In this document: positions 16,578 through 25,693 of the stretch, piece by piece | How positions within the stretch are numbered: position 1 is the stretch's first letter | Layout: each line of letters starts with the position of its first letter | DNA from: an uncultured Clostridia bacterium | Lineage (GTDB): Bacteria > Bacillota > Clostridia > Christensenellales > Aristaeellaceae | Direction of reading: 5' to 3' | NCBI GenBank assembly: GCA_947565865.1 | Contig: CANOHT010000009.1 | Span: 1-64,000, forward strand | DNA length: 64,000 nucleotides | Notes under the pieces: model-generated | What the model saw: only the letters and a program-made list of their open reading frames with translations | Database searches by the model: none | What the model was told of the DNA's origin: nothing | Position numbers and translations under genes: made by a program

Positions 16578-18131
16578 ATGGATGCGAGCATTCTGTTTGT
16601 TTCCGGCCGCAGCGCCACAGTGTGCCTGAAGGACGGCGGGCTTTATCACACCCATCGAAAATATGCTCTGACCCTCAACGGCAAGCCCTGGGGCGAGGCT
16701 GACACGGTGGTGACCAGCCTATACGGGCTATGGCCTGACACGGATTACACCCTGACAGTCTTCGACGGAGCGCAAAAGATGTCGGAGCTGGTCTTCCGTA
16801 CCGAGGAGGAAAGCTACACGCTGAACGTCCGCCGCTTTGGCGCGGTGGGCGATGGTGTGCACGACGATACCGCGGCGATTCAGGCGGCTATCAACTGCTG
16901 CCCGAAGAAGGGGCGGGTGCTGATCCCGGCGGGGACGTACCATGTGCTGCCGCTGTTCATCAAGAGCCATATCCGTATCGAGCTTGCGGCAGGGGCGACG
17001 CTTCGGCTGGAAACCGACCGAAGCAAATTCCCGATTCTGCCAGGGATCATCCAGTCCACCGATGAGACCAAGGATCTGAACCTGGGCTCCTGGGAGGGCA
17101 ATCCCCTGGACATGTTTGCCGCCATGATCTCCGGCTATAAGGCGGAAGACGTGGTGATCTACGGCCAGGGCCTGCTGGATGGCCAGGGTGATCAGGGGGA
17201 TTGGTGGAAGAATGTGAAAATCCGGCGCGGCGCCTGGCGGCCGCGGATGCTCTTCATCAACCACTGCAAAAATGTGACCGTGCAGGGCCTTACCTTCCGC
17301 AACAGCCCCGCCTGGAACCTTCAGCCCTATTTCAGCAAGCACTTGAAGTTCCTGAACATCACGGTGAACGCTCCCGCCGACAGCCCCAATACCGACGGCT
17401 TCGACCCGGAAAGCTGCAGAGACATCCTGCTGGCGGGCGCGCATTTCTCCCTGGGCGATGACTGCATCGCCATCAAGGCGGGGAAATTGTACATGGGTTC
17501 CACCTATCAAACCCCGACCACGGATATGGAAGTGGCGCACTGCCTGATGGAGAACGGCCATGGCGGCATGACCGTCGGCAGCGAGATGGCCGGCGGCGTA
17601 CAGCATATTCATGTGCATGACTGCCTCATGCGCAACACGGATCGCGGCCTCAGGGTGAAGACCCGGCGGGGGCGCGGACAGGATGGCGTCATTGACGACA
17701 TCGTGTTCGATCATGTGGTGATGGAGCGAGTGGGTACCCCGGTGGTGGTGAACAGCATGTATTTCTGTGACCCGGATGGCCGCAGCGACTATGTACAAAG
17801 CCGTGAAAAGCAGCCGGTGGACGAGCGGACGCCGCGCATCGGCACACTGACCTTCCGCCATGTCAAGGCCACAGAGGTCACCTGCGCGGGCTATTTTCTG
17901 GGCCTGCCGGAGAAGCCCATTGAGCATGTGGTGATGGAGGACGTGGACATTGCCTGTGCCGCGGCTCCGGCCCCTATGCAGCCTGCCATGGCCTGCGGAG
18001 TGGAGCCCTGCGTGCGCCAGGGCATCGTGGCGATCAACGTGGATGAGATTACCCTGCGGAACGTGACGATCACGGGGCAGGATGGCGTGATGCTCGCTTG
18101 CGAAAATGTGGGTCAGGTGCAGGAGGAATAA
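16578..18131 (+). CDS. Glycoside hydrolase family 28 (polygalacturonase-like)
   Basis: 517 residues. A short N-terminal FN3-like region (about 1-80) precedes the right-handed beta-helix, which opens with FGAVGDGVHDDTAAIQAA. All GH28 signature residues are present: NTD at 271-273, Asp294-Asp295 in GDDCI, His328 in GHGG and Arg359/Lys361 in RVK. The enzyme would hydrolyse galacturonate linkages, probably as an exo-acting or rhamnogalacturonan-type enzyme because it has no signal peptide and must work on imported short oligomers. It forms an operon with GH105. Confidence 0.94.
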   Translation: MDASILFVSGRSATVCLKDGGLYHTHRKYALTLNGKPWGEADTVVTSLYGLWPDTDYTLTVFDGAQKMSELVFRTEEESYTLNVRRFGAVGDGVHDDTAAIQAAINCCPKKGRVLIPAGTYHVLPLFIKSHIRIELAAGATLRLETDRSKFPILPGIIQSTDETKDLNLGSWEGNPLDMFAAMISGYKAEDVVIYGQGLLDGQGDQGDWWKNVKIRRGAWRPRMLFINHCKNVTVQGLTFRNSPAWNLQPYFSKHLKFLNITVNAPADSPNTDGFDPESCRDILLAGAHFSLGDDCIAIKAGKLYMGSTYQTPTTDMEVAHCLMENGHGGMTVGSEMAGGVQHIHVHDCLMRNTDRGLRVKTRRGRGQDGVIDDIVFDHVVMERVGTPVVVNSMYFCDPDGRSDYVQSREKQPVDERTPRIGTLTFRHVKATEVTCAGYFLGLPEKPIEHVVMEDVDIACAAAPAPMQPAMACGVEPCVRQGIVAINVDEITLRNVTITGQDGVMLACENVGQVQEE

Positions 18132-18222
18132 GGCAGGCGGCATAAGCGGCGCGCCGCTTCACATCGCCTTAACAACCCCAGGAGGGGCGTCGGAGGAGCC
18201 GCGGCTCCTCTGATTTCATAAT

Positions 18223-18254
18223 AAAAAACCGACGCGCATGTCGTCGGTTTTTTT
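18223..18254 (+). terminator. Strong bidirectional terminator after GH28
   Basis: A 12-bp stem (AAAAAACCGACG/CGTCGGTTTTTT) with loop CGCATGT and a long T-run. Related palindromes with similar loops occur at the right end of the window (63976-64000) and, degenerate, near 36790. Confidence 0.9.
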
Positions 18255-18411
18255 GTGGGTGACAAGAGGGGCTTCCTTGTGGAGCGCCGCGTCTGGGCGC
18301 AGCGGAGGGCCAGGGAGATCACGCATTCCCGATGATAGGATGACGCCGCTTGATCGACACCCTGATGGATTCAAGCCTTTATCATGGGCGGGGCGCTGTG
18401 GACAGCGCGGC

Positions 18412-19641
18412 TTATTCGGCGGCGCGCTGATCCATTTCCGGCGTCATCCGCGTTTTCACCAGGACGTTCAGCGTGGCGAAGACCACCAGCAGCAGAACCG
18501 TCACCAAAATGGCGCTCATGCCGCCGTTGAAGCCATAACGCTCGGCCAGACTGCCTACAATGGTCGGCATCAGGATGGCGCCGAAGGAGCCGATGGCCAG
18601 CAGCATGCTGGTGGCCATGGGATAGGTGTTGGTGAAGATGGCCGCGTCCGAGTAAATCATGGGGCAGATGCCCGCCATGCAAAGGCCCAGGCCGGCGACA
18701 GCCATGGTGACCATGGCAATGGAGCCGCTCAGGAGCATCATGATAAAGAAAACCGCCGCGCCGAAGCTGGCAGCCATCATCAGCGTTTTCTGGCTGACCT
18801 TGGCGGACAGCGCGGCGCAGCCGAGGCGTCCCGCCAGCATCACCACCCACAGCAGGGTCGCCATGGCCTGGCTGTACGCCGTCAGCGATATGCCGGAGGC
18901 CGCCATCGCTCCGAGCAGATTCTCCTTGTTCTGGATGTAGGTGACCAGCCAGCCGTTGATGGCATACTCGCTGCACAGGTAGCAAAACATCATCAAGGCA
19001 AGGATCAGGAAGGAAGGATTTCGGATGAAGACCATGGTAGCGTTGACCTTATCCTGACGGCTGGGGCTGTCGTGCTCCAGCTTCATGCGGCTGAAATTGC
19101 GCAGGCTCACGCAGCCCAGAAGGATGACATAGATCAGTCCGGCCTGCCAGCCAAGCCAGGTGCGCAGCAGCAGGAAGACCATGGGCGCCAGGATCGCGCC
19201 GACGGCAAAGGCGGAATGCAGCAGATTGGTGGCGGCGGGACTTCCGCAAGAGAGCAGGTTGACCATGCGGTTGTCGAAGTTGGTCACGCTCCCGCGGCCC
19301 ATACCGGTGAAAAGGAAGGCGAGGAACAGCCACGCCGGATGGCCGAAAAGCAGCATCATCGCGAAGCCGATGAAGGCCAGGGAGGAAAGCGCCATAATGG
19401 ATTTCCGCTGGCCCAGCCATAGGGGAACAAGGCCGCTGATGAACCCCGCGATGAGGTTGCCAGCGGAGTGCGCGGACATGAACAGTCCGCTGAGGGTATC
19501 GCTGAGGCCATAGGCAGCCTTCAGGTCAGGCATGGCGCTGCCGTACATCAGCGATAATGAACCGTTGCAGAAAAAGGAAAAGAAGCAGGTGTACAGCAGG
19601 AATTTCCCGTGCTTGTCCAGCCTGTTGATAAATGAAAGCAT
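18412..19641 (-). CDS. MFS transporter, FHS-like sugar permease group
   Basis: 409 residues with about twelve membrane helices. NGSLSLMYGSAMPDLKAAYG at the N-terminus and NLLHSAFAVGAILAP in the middle resemble the fucose/hexose (FHS) branch of the major facilitator superfamily. It lies downstream of uxaA-uxaB on the same strand with a hairpin between, so galacturonate or another acidic sugar is a plausible substrate, but this is inference from context. The start at 19641 is chosen for AAGGAG 6-8 bp upstream; eight more in-frame residues are available before it. Confidence 0.8.
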   Translation of the reverse strand: MLSFINRLDKHGKFLLYTCFFSFFCNGSLSLMYGSAMPDLKAAYGLSDTLSGLFMSAHSAGNLIAGFISGLVPLWLGQRKSIMALSSLAFIGFAMMLLFGHPAWLFLAFLFTGMGRGSVTNFDNRMVNLLSCGSPAATNLLHSAFAVGAILAPMVFLLLRTWLGWQAGLIYVILLGCVSLRNFSRMKLEHDSPSRQDKVNATMVFIRNPSFLILALMMFCYLCSEYAINGWLVTYIQNKENLLGAMAASGISLTAYSQAMATLLWVVMLAGRLGCAALSAKVSQKTLMMAASFGAAVFFIMMLLSGSIAMVTMAVAGLGLCMAGICPMIYSDAAIFTNTYPMATSMLLAIGSFGAILMPTIVGSLAERYGFNGGMSAILVTVLLLVVFATLNVLVKTRMTPEMDQRAAE

Positions 19642-19670
19642 ATGTTTTCTCCTTGGTGGCGACATAAAGA

Positions 19671-19701
19671 CGAAACCTGACGTAGCTTGCGCCAGGTTTC
19701 G
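19671..19701 (-). terminator. Hairpin between uxaA and the MFS gene
   Basis: Perfect 9-bp stem CGAAACCTG/CAGGTTTCG with a 13-nt loop, in the 75-bp gap. It may attenuate read-through into the transporter or stabilise the upstream message. Confidence 0.5.
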
Positions 19702-19716
19702 TAAAATGTACGGTTG

Positions 19717-21201
19717 TTACAGCGTTACGCCGGTCTTGAAGATGGCCAGGTCATGGAAGCCGCGCTGCTCGGAGCACACAGGCCTGCCGCTGGCGGTCTC
19801 CAGCACGAAGTCCATCAGCTGCTGGCTCAGCTCAGGCAGGGATTTGCCGTCGGTGAGCAGCGCGCCGGCGTTGAAGTCGATCCAGCCGGTCTTCCGGGTG
19901 GCCAGGGGCGTGTTGGAGGCGATTTTCACCGTGGGTACGGGACAGGCGAAGGGCGTGCCCCGGCCGGTGGAGAACAGCACGATCTGCGCGCCGGAGGCTG
20001 CCAGGGCGGTGGAGGCTACCAGGTCGTTGCCCGGAGCGGAGAGCAGGTTCAGGCCGGATATTTTGACCTTCTCGCCATAGGCCAGCACGTCCTTGACGGG
20101 TGCGAAGCCGCTCTTCTGGGTGCAGCCCAGGGCCTTGTCCTCCAGGGTGGAAATGCCGCCGGCCTTGTTGCCGGGAGAGGGGTTCTCGTAGATTGTCTGG
20201 TGATGCTCTTCGAAGTAGCGCTTGAAGTCGTTGATGAGCGTCACCGTCTTGCGGAACATATCCTCGGTTTCGCAGCGATCCATCAGGATGGTTTCCGCAC
20301 CGAACATTTCCGGCACCTCGGTGAGGATGGTTGTGCCGCCCTGAGCGACCAGCAGATCGGAGAAGCCGCCGATGACGGGGTTGGCGGTGATGCCGCTGAA
20401 GCCGTCAGAGCCGCCGCACTTCAGGCCGATGACCAGCTTGGAGGCGGGGCAGGGGACGCGGCGCTCCGCGCGCATGTTGGCGGCCAGCTCCCGGAGCAGA
20501 GACATAGCCGCCTCGAACTCGTCCTCCACCTGCTGGGTGACAAGGAAACGTACCCGGGCCTTGTCATAGTCGCCCATATGCTCCTCGATGATGCTTACGC
20601 CGCTGTTCTCACAGCCCAGGCCCAGCACCAGTACGCCGCCCACATTGGGATGCGTGGCCAGGTTGGCCAGGATGGTGCGGGTGTTTTCCTGGTCATCGCC
20701 CATCTGGGAGCAGCCGTAGGGGTGGGGGAAGGCGTAGACGTTCTCAACTCCGCTGCCTACCAGGCATTGCGCTTCCTTTTCCAGCGCCTTGGCAATGTCG
20801 TTGACGCAGCCGACGGTGGGGAGAATCCACAGCTCATTGCGAACGCCCACCCGGCCATCCCGGCGAGGATAGCCCATAAAGGTCGCGGGAGTGACGGCCT
20901 CCACCTGGGGGAAGGTGGGATGATATTCGTATTCCAGCTCGCCGGAGAGCAGCGTGCGCAGATTCTGCACATGGACATGGCTGCCCTGGGCGATGTCCTC
21001 CTTGGCACAGCCGATGGGGAAGCCGTACTTGACGACCATGCCGTCCTTGGCGATAGGGGACAGCGCGACCTTGTGGCCTGCGGGAATCGCCTCGCGGGTG
21101 GTTAGGGTCAGGCCGTCAACGGTGATGGTCGCGCCCGCGTCCAGGGCGGACAGGGCGACGGCCACATTATCCTTGGGGGTGATGCGAAGCAGCTCAGCCA
21201 T
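19717..21201 (-). CDS. uxaA: Altronate dehydratase
   Basis: 494 residues. It has the N-terminal SAF domain (about 1-95, with GHKVALSPIAKDGMVVKYG) and the large UxaA/GarD catalytic domain (GYPRRDGRVGVRNELWILPTVGCVN, in two parts; IGLKCGGSDGFSGITANPVIG). It dehydrates D-altronate to 2-keto-3-deoxygluconate in the galacturonate pathway. It lies 3 bp downstream of uxaB in one operon. Family members use Fe or Mn. Length and motifs are complete. Confidence 0.95.
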   Translation of the reverse strand: MAELLRITPKDNVAVALSALDAGATITVDGLTLTTREAIPAGHKVALSPIAKDGMVVKYGFPIGCAKEDIAQGSHVHVQNLRTLLSGELEYEYHPTFPQVEAVTPATFMGYPRRDGRVGVRNELWILPTVGCVNDIAKALEKEAQCLVGSGVENVYAFPHPYGCSQMGDDQENTRTILANLATHPNVGGVLVLGLGCENSGVSIIEEHMGDYDKARVRFLVTQQVEDEFEAAMSLLRELAANMRAERRVPCPASKLVIGLKCGGSDGFSGITANPVIGGFSDLLVAQGGTTILTEVPEMFGAETILMDRCETEDMFRKTVTLINDFKRYFEEHHQTIYENPSPGNKAGGISTLEDKALGCTQKSGFAPVKDVLAYGEKVKISGLNLLSAPGNDLVASTALAASGAQIVLFSTGRGTPFACPVPTVKIASNTPLATRKTGWIDFNAGALLTDGKSLPELSQQLMDFVLETASGRPVCSEQRGFHDLAIFKTGVTL

Positions 21202-21204
21202 CGT

Positions 21205-22674
21205 TCAGCCTCCGAACTTTTCGGTCATCACGGTACGCATACCGCGATTCAGGATGTCCGCCAGGGAGGCGGCGACGGATTCGATCAGCCCGGGAACCTT
21301 GCACAGGTCGGGGCCAAAGAAGGCTTCGTTGGACAGGAAGGCCTCCGCCTGCCGGGCCGGGGACTGGTCGGAGGTGGCGGCGAAGAACGCCAGCACCGCC
21401 GCGTCATCCTGCAGGGTGTAGGTCTGGCCGTCACGCTGGCATTCCAGCTTGCCGTCCACCAGCTTGCCGCCGTGGTACAGGCCCATCAGGCTGGCCAGGG
21501 AGAAGGTCAGGTGCGGAGGCAGCTTGCCGGTCTTATCCACATAGCCCAGCAGGGAGGGCATGCAGCGGGCGCGCCACTTGCTGACGCTGTTGAGGCAGAT
21601 GGACAGCAGCGCGTGCTTGATGAAGGGATTGCGGAAGCGGCCGGTGACGGCCTCGGCAAAGGACATCAAATCTTCCTTGGGCAGGGCCAGGGTAGGAATG
21701 ACCTCATCGTAAAGGGTTTCCTGCATGAAGCGGGCGATCATGGGATCATTCATGGCGTCCAGCACATAGTCATAGCCGCACTGGAAGGCGGCGGGTACAA
21801 AGGAGGTGTGAGCGCCATTGAGGATGCGTACCTTCCGCTGCTTGTAGGGCTTCTGATTGTCGGTGTAAACAACGGGCAGGCCGCACTGGGGCAGGGGCAG
21901 CTCGGCGCTGATGTCCTTGTCGGACTCAATGACCCACAAGCCGAAGGGCTCGGCGGTGACCAGGATGCGATCCTCATAGCCCAGCTTGGCCCAAATGGCC
22001 TGATCCTCGCCACGGGGATAGCCGGTGACAATCCGATCCACCAGGGTGGAGGTGAACACGCAGGCGGTTTCCAGCCAGGCGTCAAACTTTTCGCCCAGAT
22101 TCCATACCTTGCTCAGCTGCTTGACGCACTGCTTCAGCATGATGCCGTTGTCATCAATCAGCTCCACAGGAAGGATAATGAGGCCCTTATCCTGGGCATA
22201 GCTGAAATGCTCGGCGCGCTCGTACAGCAGCTTCGTCAGCTTGCCGGGATAGGTGTTGGGGGGGCAGAGTTCGATGCGGTCGCTTTCATCCAGCACGATG
22301 CCCGCCTCGGTGGTGTTGCTGACGATGAAGCGCAGCGTGTCCAGCTTGGCGTAAGCGGCGTATTGCTCGTAGTCCTGATAGGCGTCCACGGCGTCTGCCA
22401 CGGAGGTGACGACGCGGGTCTGTTCCACCGCCTCGCCATCCACCAGACCGCGCAGCATCACGGTATAGCGGTAATCCTGCTCCTTGAAGGCCGGGAACAG
22501 GTCGCCCATGGCGATGGGCTTCACCAGCGCCACGGAGCCGTTGAAGTCGGTTTTCTCGTTGGCGATGTCGATCATGTAATCAACGAAAGCGCGCAGGAAG
22601 TTGCCCTCGCCATACTGCAGGACGCGAATAGGCCGCTGGGGCGCCGGGTTCATGGATGCGCTGAGCCTTTCCAT
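21205..22674 (-). CDS. uxaB: Tagaturonate reductase (altronate oxidoreductase)
   Basis: 489 residues of the mannitol dehydrogenase superfamily, UxaB branch: the N-terminal dinucleotide fold VLQYGEGNFLRAFVDYMID and the later RKVRILNGAHTSFVPAAF stretch with the catalytic Lys/Asn/His region are visible. It reduces tagaturonate to altronate with NADH. The start at 22674 is preferred because GGAGGGG sits 7-8 bp upstream; a further ATG six codons earlier overlaps that ribosome site and is unlikely. Confidence 0.95.
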   Translation of the reverse strand: MERLSASMNPAPQRPIRVLQYGEGNFLRAFVDYMIDIANEKTDFNGSVALVKPIAMGDLFPAFKEQDYRYTVMLRGLVDGEAVEQTRVVTSVADAVDAYQDYEQYAAYAKLDTLRFIVSNTTEAGIVLDESDRIELCPPNTYPGKLTKLLYERAEHFSYAQDKGLIILPVELIDDNGIMLKQCVKQLSKVWNLGEKFDAWLETACVFTSTLVDRIVTGYPRGEDQAIWAKLGYEDRILVTAEPFGLWVIESDKDISAELPLPQCGLPVVYTDNQKPYKQRKVRILNGAHTSFVPAAFQCGYDYVLDAMNDPMIARFMQETLYDEVIPTLALPKEDLMSFAEAVTGRFRNPFIKHALLSICLNSVSKWRARCMPSLLGYVDKTGKLPPHLTFSLASLMGLYHGGKLVDGKLECQRDGQTYTLQDDAAVLAFFAATSDQSPARQAEAFLSNEAFFGPDLCKVPGLIESVAASLADILNRGMRTVMTEKFGG

Positions 22675-22746
22675 TTGGTTGATCCCCTCCATTGTATTTC
22701 TACCGGGCTGGCCCGGCGTGAAAATAATTACATCAAACCAAGTTCC

Positions 22747-22775
22747 ATTGTACTCCTGTTTACCGCTTTCGTCAA
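22747..22775 (-). promoter_or_regulatory. Promoter of the uxaBA operon
   Basis: On the minus strand TTGACG and TACAAT are separated by 17 bp. It is divergent from the LacI promoter at 22858-22886; the interval between them is the likely operator region. Confidence 0.65.
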
Positions 22776-22857
22776 TCGGTTTTGTCCTGATTCAGACGCA
22801 ATTTTCCCATGTCATCCTCGCCCAGCCTTAAAATCTTCGGATAAAATAAGAAAGAGG

Positions 22858-22886
22858 TTGCAAAATAGGGGGAAAGCGTGTATAAT
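22858..22886 (+). promoter_or_regulatory. Promoter of the LacI regulator gene
   Basis: TTGCAA (22858-22863), 17 bp, TATAAT (22881-22886), 61 bp ahead of the GTG start. Confidence 0.75.
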
Positions 22887-22947
22887 TTTTCTGGCAAGAA
22901 CCATGGAAATGCTTACATTATCACGCGACGGAAGGAGCGGCGTACCC

Positions 22948-23955
22948 GTGAACATTTATGATATTTCCCGGCGGGCAGGAGTGTCCATCGCCACGGTGTC
23001 GCGGGTACTGAACAACAGCCCCCATGTGAGCGACGTAACCCGCAAGAAGGTTCTGGCGGTGATTGAGGGCTGCGGCTATGTGCCCAACGCCTTTGCCCGA
23101 GGGCTGGGGCTGAATACCATGCAGACCATCGGCCTGCTTTGCCCCGACGCATCGGACCCATACCTTTCCCAGGCGCTGGCCAATCTGGAGCGATCCTTTC
23201 GCGCCCACGGATACGACTGCATTCTGTCCTGTACCGGGAAGGAGTTGTCCGCCCGCGTGCAGGGCGTGGAGCTTCTGCGCACCCGCCATGTGGACGGCAT
23301 GGTGCTGATGGGTTCCTCCTTCATTGAGGAAAACGATCAGGACAACGACTGCATCCGGGAGGCGGCGCGGGCCGTCCCCATTATCCTGCTGAACGGTTCG
23401 TTCCTGTGCGAGAACGTTTACTGCGTCCTGTGCGACGATCAGCAGGCAGCCTGCGAGGCTACGCGCTATTTGATCGACAGCGGACGGCGGCGGATTCTGT
23501 ACCTGTACCACAGCCGGAACTATTCGGGCCGCAAGAAGCTGGCGGGCTACTGCGAGGGCCTGGTCAGCCGGGGCATTCCTCAGGATGAGCGCCTGATTAG
23601 CTTTTACGGCGAGGATAAGTCCAGCATTCATCGGGTGCGGGATCATCTGCTGGCCCTGGACGCGGCGGGCGTCTGCTTTGACGCGGTGCTCACCAGCGAG
23701 GACGGCCTGGCCATGGGCGCGATGAAGTACGCCAAGGAGAGAAACCTTCGGGTGCCGGAGGAGCTGAGCATCATCGGTTACAACAACAGCGCCTACTGCC
23801 TGTGCTCCGAGCCGGAAATGACCAGCGTGGACAACAAGCTGGCGGTGATCTGCGACCATATTGTCGCCACCATGATGGGTGTGCTGGACGGCCGGGAAAT
23901 GCCGCAGAAGACGGTCTTCACCGGCGAACTGGTACTGCGCGGAACCACCCTGTGA
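22948..23955 (+). CDS. LacI-family transcriptional regulator of hexuronate genes
   Basis: 335 residues. The N-terminal helix-turn-helix reads IYDISRRAGVSIATVSRVLN, followed by a periplasmic-binding-like effector domain (about 62-330). Placement between divergent uxaBA and downstream uxaC makes it the probable repressor of galacturonate catabolism, with a pathway intermediate as inducer. The GTG at 22948 is chosen because GAAGGAGCGG lies at the right distance and the helix-turn-helix starts at once; an ATG at 22903 has no ribosome site. The open frame continues far upstream antisense to uxaB, which is not coding. Confidence 0.9.
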   Translation: MNIYDISRRAGVSIATVSRVLNNSPHVSDVTRKKVLAVIEGCGYVPNAFARGLGLNTMQTIGLLCPDASDPYLSQALANLERSFRAHGYDCILSCTGKELSARVQGVELLRTRHVDGMVLMGSSFIEENDQDNDCIREAARAVPIILLNGSFLCENVYCVLCDDQQAACEATRYLIDSGRRRILYLYHSRNYSGRKKLAGYCEGLVSRGIPQDERLISFYGEDKSSIHRVRDHLLALDAAGVCFDAVLTSEDGLAMGAMKYAKERNLRVPEELSIIGYNNSAYCLCSEPEMTSVDNKLAVICDHIVATMMGVLDGREMPQKTVFTGELVLRGTTL

Positions 23956-24027
23956 CCCCGATCCGCCGGTGGCGGGTCTGTTATGATAAAGGTATTGTAT
24001 TCTCATTCGTAAAGGAGCGATGATTCC

Positions 24028-25437
24028 ATGCAGAATTTCATGGACAAGGATTTCCTGCTCAACACGGAAACCGCCCGCGTGCTCTATCATGAGTACGCCG
24101 CGAAGTGCCCCATCATTGATTATCATTGCCATATCAGCCCCAAGCAGATTTGGGATGACCTGCGGTACGAGAACATCACCCAGGTGTGGCTGGGCGGCGA
24201 CCATTACAAGTGGCGGCTGATGCGCTGCGCCGGTGTGGATGAGCGCTACATCACCGGCGACGCTTCCGATTATGAGAAGTTCTGCAAGTGGGCGGAGGTT
24301 CTGGGCAAGGCCGTCGGCAACCCGCTGTATCATTGGTCTCATCTGGAACTGCAGCGGTTCTTTGGCTACTATGGCGCGCTGTCCGCCAAGACGGCGGACG
24401 AGGTGTGGAACATCGCCAACGCCAAGCTGCAATCCGCGGGCTATTCCGTGCGCGGCCTCATCGCCATGAGCAATGTGGAAACCATCTGCACCACGGACGA
24501 TCCCGTTGATACCCTGGAATGGCATCAGAAGCTGCTGGCGGACGCTTCCTTCAAGACCAGTGTGCTGCCTGCCTGGCGCCCCGACAAGGCCATGAACCTG
24601 GAAAAGCCGGATTATCTGGCCTACCTGGCGAAGCTGGCGGACGCCGCCGGCATGGCCATCAAGACCTTCGCTGACCTGAAGGCTGCCCTGGCCAAGCGGA
24701 TGGCGTATTTTGCGGCCAATAACTGCTGCCTGTCCGACCATGCGCTGAATTACGTCATGTATGCGCCCGCCACGGAGGAAGCCGTGGAGGCCATTTTCGC
24801 CAAGCGTTTGGCGGGCGGCGCCGTGTCAGCCGAGGAGGAGGCCGCCTTCAAGTATGCCTTCATGACCTTCTGCGCTTCCCGGTACAAGGAAATGAACTGG
24901 ACGATGCAGCTGCACTACGGTTGCCGCCGGGATAATAACCTCACCCAGTATGCCAAGCTGGGCCCGGATACCGGCTATGACTGCATCAGCAATTACGCCC
25001 CCTCCGACCAGACTGCCGCTTTCCTGGGCGCGCTGGAAAAGGCGGGGAGCCTGCCCCAGACGGTGCTGTATTCCCTGAACCCCAACGACAATGCCGCCAT
25101 CGACACCATCTGCGGCTGCTTCCAGTCCTCCGAGGCCGTGAGCAAGATTCAGCATGGCAGCGCCTGGTGGTTCAACGATCATTTCCAGGGTATGACCGAG
25201 CAGCTGACCTCCCTGGCGAACCTGGGCTACCTGGCCGGCTTCGTGGGGATGCTGACGGACAGCCGTTCCTTCCTGTCCTATCCCCGGCATGAGTACTTCC
25301 GCCGTATCCTGTGCCGCCTGCTGGGCGAATGGGTGGAGGATGGCCGGTTCCCCCAGGATTACGATCTGCTGGCGGAAATCGTTCGCGGCGTGAGCTATGA
25401 CAACGCCAAGAAGTATTTCCATTTCGCTTCCAAGTAA
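24028..25437 (+). CDS. uxaC: Glucuronate/galacturonate isomerase
   Basis: 469 residues, full length for UxaC (amidohydrolase-like fold). The N-terminal metal motif is IIDYHCHISPKQIWDD, and the C-terminal FVGMLTDSRSFLSYPRHEYFRR is diagnostic. It converts D-galacturonate to D-tagaturonate and D-glucuronate to D-fructuronate, the first step of the pathway. It follows the regulator by 72 bp and has AAAGGAGCG upstream of the ATG, so it may be cotranscribed with it. Confidence 0.96.
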   Translation: MQNFMDKDFLLNTETARVLYHEYAAKCPIIDYHCHISPKQIWDDLRYENITQVWLGGDHYKWRLMRCAGVDERYITGDASDYEKFCKWAEVLGKAVGNPLYHWSHLELQRFFGYYGALSAKTADEVWNIANAKLQSAGYSVRGLIAMSNVETICTTDDPVDTLEWHQKLLADASFKTSVLPAWRPDKAMNLEKPDYLAYLAKLADAAGMAIKTFADLKAALAKRMAYFAANNCCLSDHALNYVMYAPATEEAVEAIFAKRLAGGAVSAEEEAAFKYAFMTFCASRYKEMNWTMQLHYGCRRDNNLTQYAKLGPDTGYDCISNYAPSDQTAAFLGALEKAGSLPQTVLYSLNPNDNAAIDTICGCFQSSEAVSKIQHGSAWWFNDHFQGMTEQLTSLANLGYLAGFVGMLTDSRSFLSYPRHEYFRRILCRLLGEWVEDGRFPQDYDLLAEIVRGVSYDNAKKYFHFASK

Positions 25438-25451
25438 AAGCCGGATCAATC

Positions 25452-25486
25452 AAGGCTCCTTCGCCATCGTGCGAAGGAGCCTTTCA
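25452..25486 (+). terminator. Terminator of uxaC
   Basis: Perfect 13-bp stem AAGGCTCCTTCGC/GCGAAGGAGCCTT with a 6-nt loop, then TTTCA. Confidence 0.85.
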
Positions 25487-25693
25487 GCATGTCAAAATAG
25501 TGGCGGATACCACTTTTTTAGGGAGCTTTGTCCCGTTCCGCTGCGTGCCCTCACTGGTCGAACGGCCAAGCCGTTCCATGGCCGTTCAGACGTGTAAGCA
25601 GCTTTTGCTGTATTAGCGCAAAAACCGCAACATACCGCCGGTTTTTGAAGAACGGTCGAAGAGGCTGTTTGCTCTGCCGCTTTGAAAAACAAG
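25487..25693. repeat. Intergenic element with palindromes, ending in a terminator-like hairpin
   Basis: Contains AGTGGCGGATACCACT, a nested AACGGCC...GGCCGTT hairpin, the motif CGTGTAAGCAGCTTTTGCT (25591-25609, related to 15125-15143) and AAAAACCG...CGGTTTTT (25620-25646), which could terminate transcripts from either side. No gene is visible. Confidence 0.5.

Noticed and set aside
21472..22900. Long upstream extension of the LacI regulator frame
   Set aside because: It is antisense to uxaB, has no regulator-like sequence, and a ribosome site and helix-turn-helix begin at 22948.
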